Positions 6,325 to 11,577 of a DNA stretch of 11,577 nucleotides are shown piece after piece. Source of the stretch: Actinomycetota bacterium (GTDB taxonomy: Bacteria; Actinomycetota; Thermoleophilia; RBG-16-64-13). The notes beneath the pieces were generated by a model. It searched no databases. It had not been told where the DNA came from and was given only the letters and a program-made list of their open reading frames with translations. Numbering within the stretch: the first letter of the stretch is position 1; each line of letters opens with the position of its first letter. The translations under genes were made by a program, and so were the position numbers. Location: contig PMIZ01000202.1 of assembly GCA_003157225.1 (NCBI GenBank), forward strand, positions 1-11,577, read 5' to 3'.

Positions 6325-7635
6325 CTACGACGCCGGCTTGAAGATCAGCAACTCGTTGCCGTTCGCGTCGGTGAGGGTCAGCTTGCCGGATGTCAGCTGG
6401 TACTTGCGCGCCTGGCCGAGCAGCTCGTAGTACAGGTTCTCCGCCCGCATGGCGGGCTCTGACCCGGCCATCAACGTGTGGACTAGCGTCCCCACCGAGA
6501 ATCGGTCGTCCGGTCCCGCGGTGTACGGGCCACCATAGCTGTTCACGGCCGCTTGGCCGGATATCTGGCCATCCTTGAACGTAGCCGTGATGGTGAAGTC
6601 GCCGGCAGAGAGCGAGTCGACCGACCAGCCCTCGAGTCTCCAAGACGTGCCATCCAGCGGCTGCTTCTCGACCTTGACGCTCACGGAGAAGGTCTTGAGC
6701 GGAGGGACGCTCTCCCACGGCCGCAGGTACACCAGTTTGAGCTGGGCGTCACCGGTCGCGATGGCGAGGAAGGTGAAGGTGTACGTCCCTCCGGCGCCGA
6801 TGAGGTTGCTGTCGGGAACGTACTCCGGGTCTCCCTGTTGCTGGAGAATCTTGGCGTCGGCCTCGCTGAGGGCCGGTGTCCAACCATAGCCGGTGGTCGG
6901 GTTGCCCGTGAGCACGACCTTGATAGTCGAGCCTACTTTCACCGATACGGCGGTGCCGTTGTCGCTCTCATCGAGCCACAGCGCGCTCGGCTCCATCGCC
7001 CTGAGCAGCAGCGCGGCGGCGGCGACCCTGGTGATCATGGCCTGAGGCGTGAGCACTCCTGCCTTTGTGCCTTCGACCAGATGCCGGGTGACGGCAAAGG
7101 CGACCTCGGGACGCAATCCTCTGCTGATGGAGCTCGCATCGCTGAAACGGCCGAGGGCGGCGGTGATCTCGTCTTCGGTCATGCCGCTCAGCTTGAAGTC
7201 CTCGTCCGCCGCGACCTGGCGCGCGGCGATGGCGATGGCCTGCTCCCGGGTAATGGGAGACGAGGGAGCGAAGACACCGACGGCTACGCCCTTCACCAGA
7301 CCGGCGACGTGGGCGCCCTCTATGTAGGTGTAAAAGTGGTCGCCGGGATCGACGTCGGTGAAGGTCGGAGTGCTGGGATTCGCCATCGGGATTGCGAAGG
7401 CCGTGTCGGCCATCTTGGTGAACTCAGCCCGAGTGACCAGTCGCCACGGTTGCCAGGTCCCGTCGGGATAGCCGCTTGAGATTCGGGCCAGCTCTTCAGG
7501 AGAGATCCCGTATGAGCCTGCGGTCGCCGCGTTGACGTCGCTGAACGAAGCGGCGAGCGCCGCGGAGCCGAGACCTAGGAACAGGGCAAGAGCGACGCAA
7601 CTCGCGATCATGGTTTTGACGCGGTACCTGGCCAT
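6325..7635 (-). CDS. Exported SLH / I42 protease-inhibitor / META-domain protein
   Basis: 436 residues, predicted exported and wall-bound. A signal peptide covers residues 1-29 (basic MARYRVK, hydrophobic core, ALA/A cleavage). Three S-layer homology repeats follow: about 31-82 (FSDV...SGYPDGTWQPWRLVTRAEFTKMA), 92-145 (FTDVDPGDHFYTYI...ITREQAIAIAA) and 163-213 (RFSDASSISRG...ITRVAAAALLLRAM, most diverged). Residues about 226-323 form a chagasin-like I42 domain with all three inhibitory loops of that family: NPTTGYGW (245-252), GAGGTY (280-285) and RPWE (305-308). Residues about 326-434 form a META/HslJ domain (LDGTSWRL, NSYGGPY, HTLMAG, KLTLTDANGNELLIF). SLH domains usually bind pyruvylated cell-wall polymers; I42 proteins inhibit papain-type cysteine proteases. 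The likely role is a surface-held inhibitor, which is inference. ATG at 7635 has GGTGGAG 6 bases upstream. Confidence 0.93.
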   Translation of the reverse strand: MARYRVKTMIASCVALALFLGLGSAALAASFSDVNAATAGSYGISPEELARISSGYPDGTWQPWRLVTRAEFTKMADTAFAIPMANPSTPTFTDVDPGDHFYTYIEGAHVAGLVKGVAVGVFAPSSPITREQAIAIAARQVAADEDFKLSGMTEDEITAALGRFSDASSISRGLRPEVAFAVTRHLVEGTKAGVLTPQAMITRVAAAALLLRAMEPSALWLDESDNGTAVSVKVGSTIKVVLTGNPTTGYGWTPALSEADAKILQQQGDPEYVPDSNLIGAGGTYTFTFLAIATGDAQLKLVYLRPWESVPPLKTFSVSVKVEKQPLDGTSWRLEGWSVDSLSAGDFTITATFKDGQISGQAAVNSYGGPYTAGPDDRFSVGTLVHTLMAGSEPAMRAENLYYELLGQARKYQLTSGKLTLTDANGNELLIFKPAS

Positions 7636-7641
7636 GTCTCA

Positions 7642-7648
7642 CTCCACC
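7642..7648 (-). promoter_or_regulatory. Ribosome binding site of the SLH protein gene
   Basis: On the - strand GGTGGAG is followed after 6 bases by the ATG at 7635-7633. It fixes the start directly before the signal peptide. Confidence 0.75.
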
Positions 7649-7680
7649 TTCCCTGTCGGATCATCGTGGCACCCGGAGTC

Positions 7681-7692
7681 CGTTCCGGAACG
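7681..7692. promoter_or_regulatory. 12-bp perfect palindrome, candidate operator
   Basis: CGTTCCGGAACG is a perfect 12-base palindrome located 46-57 bases upstream of the SLH gene ATG, in the 134-base gap before the next gene. Its position would suit a dimeric repressor site or an early leader element. I could not place convincing -35 and -10 boxes around it on the - strand, so the regulatory role is a guess from symmetry and position. Confidence 0.3.
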
Positions 7693-7769
7693 ACGTCATA
7701 AGACGCAGTCCACCGCTATTAGGCTCCCCCAAACTCAGAGCGCGTACACCTTCGTGTTGCCTGAGCGCC

Positions 7770-10700
7770 TCAGCGCCACCCGGCGAAGGCGTTCTTTGCC
7801 ACCAGCGTGAGGCGTGCTCTGCGCCGCTCCCCGACCGCGCCCAGCGCTATCAGGGCGCCGCCCACGATGGCCACGATCGCGACTACGGCGGGGATGGCCG
7901 AGAGGTGAGAGGAGGTCAGCCAGAAAGCCGCCAGCACGACTCCACCCAGCCCGCAGCCAAAGTAGAGGCGAACACGGAGTCCGACGCCGGATCCGACGAT
8001 GGCGGCCGCAAGACCGATCAGCCATATGGCGTGGTCGGTGCTCGAGTCACCGAGTCCCGAAGCCATCATAAGCACCACCGGCCCACCCAACCCGACTGTC
8101 AGGGCAACGATGTCGACCGCCATCGCGGCGCGACGGTATCTCTCCCTGTACGACAACCGCCAGGCGACCACCACGCACCAGACGGCCACCACCGTGAAGT
8201 AGGCCTCCGGCACACGCACATCCGCCGCTCCCAGGAACATGAGCAGACCCGCCAGCAAGAAGACGGGACCGACGACCAGACCCCACTTGGTGTGCGCCGA
8301 GAGCGACCACCCGGCGCAGTACGCCGCCAGGGCGCACAGGAGCACCGCGAGGCTCCAGTCGCCGCCGGACAGCCAGGCTGGAGGGGCCGACTCGAACGTC
8401 GCGACGGTGGTCGCGACCAGCACGCTCGCTAGTCCGAGCGCCCCGGCCAGAGCGAGCGACCACGTGGCGCCCGCCATCGGCTGTGGCCGGCTGCGGCGGA
8501 GCACCGCAGGGGCGAGCATGGCGGCTGCGGCGACGATCGCGACGGCTGTGCCTGCCCACGCGTTGGCCCCGGCCCATGACTCCAGGCTGCAGACGGCGGC
8601 GAAGGCGACGAACGCGGAGGGGCCGGCGAGCACCGGCAGACCGAGCAGCGCGGGCCCTGCGAGAGCGGCAGCCAGCGCCGCGAGCGCCAAAGTCGCCGAC
8701 CAGGGTGCGAAGAACGCGCCAATGACGCCGACCGCGGCTGCGACGGCGGCTCCTAGCGCCCACGACAGGCGCCACTTCGCTTTGCGGCGCAGGGCAAGCG
8801 GAACGAGGGCCAAGACGGCGCCGGCGACGGCCGCCGCCAACCCGCCCGCCCGACTCGAAGCGCCCCAGACGAACAGGCCGGCCGCGGCCGCGAGTGCGGC
8901 GGAGGCGGCAGGCATGTAGTGCGGCCGGCCAAAACGAGCGGTCTCGACGCACCACGCCAGGCCTGCCAGCGCCAACACGGTGCCCGACGCGAGGCCAGGC
9001 GCGGAGTGGCCGCTGACGGCGGTGACCAGCACGAGGGCGGCCAGGAAGAATGACGTGAGCACCCACATGACCTCGACGACCGGTTCCGGACAGCCGAGCA
9101 GGCGGCGAACTGGCCGCCGGAGGTGCGACCAGATGAGGCCGACGACGAAGATGACGACCGTGATCCAGGCGAGATGGGTGTTTGGCAGCGCCCAGCGCTC
9201 GATGACCCTGGCAAGGTAGAGAGAGAGCGCGTAGACGACGATGGCGGGGGCCGCATCGCGTGCCAGCCCCGGCGCACTCGACTCCCGCGGAACGCGGCGG
9301 CGGCTTTCCACGCGCCAGCGGGCTGCCGCCGCGATCAGCCATGCGACTAGGGTCAAGCACCAAAGCACTAGCGCGCTTGTCGTCCACTCTGGGTTCCCGA
9401 AGGAGAGCTCTGCGGCAGCCACCGCGCCGACCGCCGCCCCGGCCATAAGTAGCCAGGCCTCGGCGCCAAAGACCCGGCGCAGGTCGTGCGCTCCCCTCCA
9501 GCGTGACTCCGGGCCGATGGCCGTCCGTACCCAGAGACTCACGAACAGGCAGCAAAGGCCCAGTAGCAGCTCCGTGCCGAGTATCACGTCAAGGCCGTTC
9601 AAGTCACTCGCTCCGAAGGCGTGCACGATGACCGAGGGCAGTTCGACGGCCAGCAGCGCACCGCCGACCACCACCCGAGCGTGGCCGCCGCGCCACCAGG
9701 CGAAGGCGAGGATGGGAAAGGCAGACCCAAGCCCCGCGGCGGCCGTCCAATCGGGTGCATCTCGCCCCACCGCGACCAAGGCCCACACGAGCAGCGGCAC
9801 AAGGACGAAGGCGGCTGTCTCAAGGGCAAGCCTGCCGCGAATGCGAGCCCATATCTCACAGACGAAGGAACCCACTAAGGCCACGGCCCAAACCAATCCA
9901 AGCTCCATCAGCCCAGGGCGGTGACCGATCTGAAACAGGACGGTGACGACGGCGAGCGCGGCGCACGTGGCACCGGCGTCGGCGGGCCAGATCGCCCACG
10001 AGGCGTGGTTTCTCGGCAGGCTCTCATATGGCGAGCGGGGTCGCTCGGCCAGGTGGGCGGCGGCGGCCGCGATGGCCAGGGCGAGCAGACCCGCCGTCTG
10101 GAGGGGGGGCCTATGGACCAGCGTTGCGGTGGCGGCCAAGCCTGCGAGCAGACAGGGAGCCGTCCACCAAGTCCGCGATCGCGCCTCACCGCGGCGCAGC
10201 AAAGCCGGCAACGGCAGCAGGACTAGCGCGGCGATGGCGGTCGCAAGGCCGGCCGCTGTCCGGCCGCCGAATGTCCACGCCTCTAGGTCGGCCGCCGCAC
10301 GGCCGCCGGTCTTCCACGCCGCCAGGTAGATCGTCGCGGAGGAGGCAATGGACGCGGCGGCAACGAAGACGCGCTCCCGGAAGCGCCACGCCTCGAGACC
10401 CCACAAGGCCGCCGCTAGGGCAGCCAGCAGTACGTACCCCACGCCTGGGATGTCTGATCGGACCAAGGCGGGAGCGATGGAGAAGACGACGGAGCCGACG
10501 CTGGAGAGGCCGAACATCCAGGCAGCCACCCGCGAGGACATGTACGTGAGCCGGCGCATGGAGAGCGTGCGGGCGTGGGACCACGCAGCCGCGAGGCCAA
10601 GCATCACGAACGAGTACCACACGTGGCCCGCATCCGGCCTGATCCAGTGCACGGCCAGCGTGGCGGCGAACTGCGAGTAGGCGTAGCCGACAAGACCCGT

Positions 10701-11577
10701 ACCTGTCAGTAGGACCACGATCGGCTTGGCGACGGCTGCGGCGGCCGAGCGCTCGACCCTGCTGCGCACGGCCGTGGAGACCAGCCAGGCCGCCGCGGCC
10801 TCGGCCGCCAGCATGGTTAGCGCCCCGCTGGACGGCAGCTCGCCGGCCATCAGGGGCTCCGGCGGGCCCAGGGCCACGATCTGCAGCACCGATGCGCCCA
10901 AGAGGACCAGCCAGCCGCCGATGTGCATCACCCGGCATGTATCCGATATGCCCCTCTCGAAACGGCGTAGGGCCATCCGTGGCAGCAGAGAGCCGGCCGC
11001 CACAGCGAGCGTTCCTATCCCCAACCACGACGCGACGGCGCCGATCCAGGGGCCGGCGCCTCCGTGGCCCAGGATCCCGGGCATGGAAGGCGCGGCCAAC
11101 AGCGTGAGCAGTCCGACGGCGGCACGAAGAGTGCCCCCGCGCCACGCGCTTGTGAACAGGCAGACGATGCCGGCGACGACCATCAGCACGATGGCCGGCC
11201 AGACGGGCCCCGTTGTCGGCAGAGCTAGGAAGGCGGCGATCACCGGTAGGAGCGTCACCACCGACGCCTCCCGTACCCAGGCGCCGTCAACGACTCTCTG
11301 TAGCTCGAGGGCCGCGGTGGCGGTGACGGCGACCACCAGCGCCGCGATGACGGCGCTCCAGCCCGGGTCCACGAGGACGCCGACGATGGCGACGACCGAA
11401 GCGCCGGCGGCCAGCCCCGGACCCGCGAGGCCGAGGACCTGACCGATCGACCCAGCCGCGCCGCGGCGCACACGATGCGCAGCCAGCGTCCAGATCAGGC
11501 CCACGGTCGTCAGGATGGCGGCCTGGGCGCCGAGCGGCCAGGAGAGAGCCGTGCCGAGCAACCACCACCATGCGATC
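7770..11577 (-). CDS. Giant polytopic membrane protein with internal repeats, partial
   Basis: The frame is open to the window edge (codons for IAWWW precede a possible TTG at 11561), so the N-terminus is missing; more than 1260 residues are visible. Residue numbers here count from that TTG. Almost the whole protein is Ala/Leu/Val-rich membrane helices, roughly 30-40 of them, with short Arg-rich loops. A hydrophobic helix ending in a Trp next to His/Arg recurs at W24 (IWTLAAHR), W327 (AWSHAR), W571 (IWARIR), W811 (IWSHLRR) and W1134 (AWRLSYR). The surrounding segments also match, for example residues 305-331 with 789-815 and 389-404 with 872-887, pointing to about five diverged copies of a multi-helix unit. 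The C-terminus ends in GERRRARLTLVAK, like other large DUF2157-type multi-helix proteins, but no transport or catalytic motif is evident. It lies upstream of the SLH gene on the same strand, 134 bases away. Function unknown. Confidence 0.85.
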   Translation of the reverse strand, partial: IAWWWLLGTALSWPLGAQAAILTTVGLIWTLAAHRVRRGAAGSIGQVLGLAGPGLAAGASVVAIVGVLVDPGWSAVIAALVVAVTATAALELQRVVDGAWVREASVVTLLPVIAAFLALPTTGPVWPAIVLMVVAGIVCLFTSAWRGGTLRAAVGLLTLLAAPSMPGILGHGGAGPWIGAVASWLGIGTLAVAAGSLLPRMALRRFERGISDTCRVMHIGGWLVLLGASVLQIVALGPPEPLMAGELPSSGALTMLAAEAAAAWLVSTAVRSRVERSAAAAVAKPIVVLLTGTGLVGYAYSQFAATLAVHWIRPDAGHVWYSFVMLGLAAAWSHARTLSMRRLTYMSSRVAAWMFGLSSVGSVVFSIAPALVRSDIPGVGYVLLAALAAALWGLEAWRFRERVFVAAASIASSATIYLAAWKTGGRAAADLEAWTFGGRTAAGLATAIAALVLLPLPALLRRGEARSRTWWTAPCLLAGLAATATLVHRPPLQTAGLLALAIAAAAAHLAERPRSPYESLPRNHASWAIWPADAGATCAALAVVTVLFQIGHRPGLMELGLVWAVALVGSFVCEIWARIRGRLALETAAFVLVPLLVWALVAVGRDAPDWTAAAGLGSAFPILAFAWWRGGHARVVVGGALLAVELPSVIVHAFGASDLNGLDVILGTELLLGLCCLFVSLWVRTAIGPESRWRGAHDLRRVFGAEAWLLMAGAAVGAVAAAELSFGNPEWTTSALVLWCLTLVAWLIAAAARWRVESRRRVPRESSAPGLARDAAPAIVVYALSLYLARVIERWALPNTHLAWITVVIFVVGLIWSHLRRPVRRLLGCPEPVVEVMWVLTSFFLAALVLVTAVSGHSAPGLASGTVLALAGLAWCVETARFGRPHYMPAASAALAAAAGLFVWGASSRAGGLAAAVAGAVLALVPLALRRKAKWRLSWALGAAVAAAVGVIGAFFAPWSATLALAALAAALAGPALLGLPVLAGPSAFVAFAAVCSLESWAGANAWAGTAVAIVAAAAMLAPAVLRRSRPQPMAGATWSLALAGALGLASVLVATTVATFESAPPAWLSGGDWSLAVLLCALAAYCAGWSLSAHTKWGLVVGPVFLLAGLLMFLGAADVRVPEAYFTVVAVWCVVVAWRLSYRERYRRAAMAVDIVALTVGLGGPVVLMMASGLGDSSTDHAIWLIGLAAAIVGSGVGLRVRLYFGCGLGGVVLAAFWLTSSHLSAIPAVVAIVAIVGGALIALGAVGERRRARLTLVAKNAFAGWR
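10250..10327. repeat. Tandem 39-bp repeat (two copies) inside the giant membrane gene
   Basis: Bases 10250-10288 and 10289-10327 align without gaps with 30 of 39 positions identical. The unit is in frame and encodes two 13-residue copies, LAAWKTGGRAAAD and LEAWTFGGRTAAG (residues about 413-438 of the visible protein), forming a loop between helices. It looks like an old in-frame duplication that has since diverged. Confidence 0.7.

Noticed and set aside
5500..6462. 320-codon + strand frame overlapping the zinc-ribbon gene and running into the SLH gene
   Set aside because: It starts inside a supported gene in another frame, crosses the 3' end of a convergent gene and has an Arg-rich random composition.
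6553..7479. 308-codon + strand frame opposite the SLH protein gene
   Set aside because: Its Gly/Arg/Asp/Glu-rich translation has no domain pattern, while the opposite strand has clear SLH, I42 and META signatures.
7761..7773. Small hairpin CTGAG-CGC-CTCAG at the end of the giant membrane gene
   Set aside because: A 5-bp stem with a 3-base loop and no T-tract is not enough for a terminator call.
8047..9555. 502-codon - strand frame in a second phase of the giant membrane gene
   Set aside because: The translation is very Arg/Gly/Pro-rich without helices; the overlapping frame has continuous membrane-protein character and the internal repeats, so this is a GC-driven shadow.

Overview
The window is high-GC bacterial DNA, densely coding, with no gene-free stretch above 300 bases. 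The surface protein carries SLH repeats, which usually bind secondary cell-wall polymers of monoderm bacteria. Together with the GC content this suggests a Gram-positive-type organism, perhaps a deep-branching actinobacterium. That placement is inference; there is no rRNA or marker gene here to confirm it.

Left third (1-4652, + strand): the 3' part of a high-affinity potassium uptake operon. The order is kdpB (C-terminal 132 residues only), kdpC, kdpD, kdpE, closely spaced, with kdpD and kdpE overlapping by 4 bases. KdpB and KdpC are two subunits of the KdpFABC K+-pumping ATPase; KdpD and KdpE form the sensor kinase and response regulator that control it. The kdpE end is abnormal: homology stops at residue 228, just before the C-terminal wing of the DNA-binding domain, and the frame then runs antisense through a convergent small membrane-protein gene. 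A 9-bp-arm inverted repeat sits at the break.

Middle (4428-6310): a 102-residue three-helix membrane protein on the - strand with a well-supported TTG start; then, on the + strand, a 385-residue membrane protein with a HIRAN-like N-terminus, Pro-rich linker and zinc-binding cysteine clusters, followed in the same reading frame by a small 82-codon membrane ORF of unknown function.

Right half (6325-11577, - strand): an exported protein joining three SLH repeats, a chagasin-type I42 cysteine-protease-inhibitor domain and a META/HslJ domain. Upstream of it on the same strand is a very large polytopic membrane protein (more than 1260 residues, N-terminus beyond the window) that appears to be built from about five diverged copies of a multi-helix unit. 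The two could be cotranscribed (134-base gap), but nothing in the sequence proves a joint function.

I did not find a CRISPR array, IS element, tRNA, rRNA or complete defence system. The most unusual items are the altered kdpE/convergent-gene junction, the SLH-I42-META fusion, and the repeat-built giant membrane protein.
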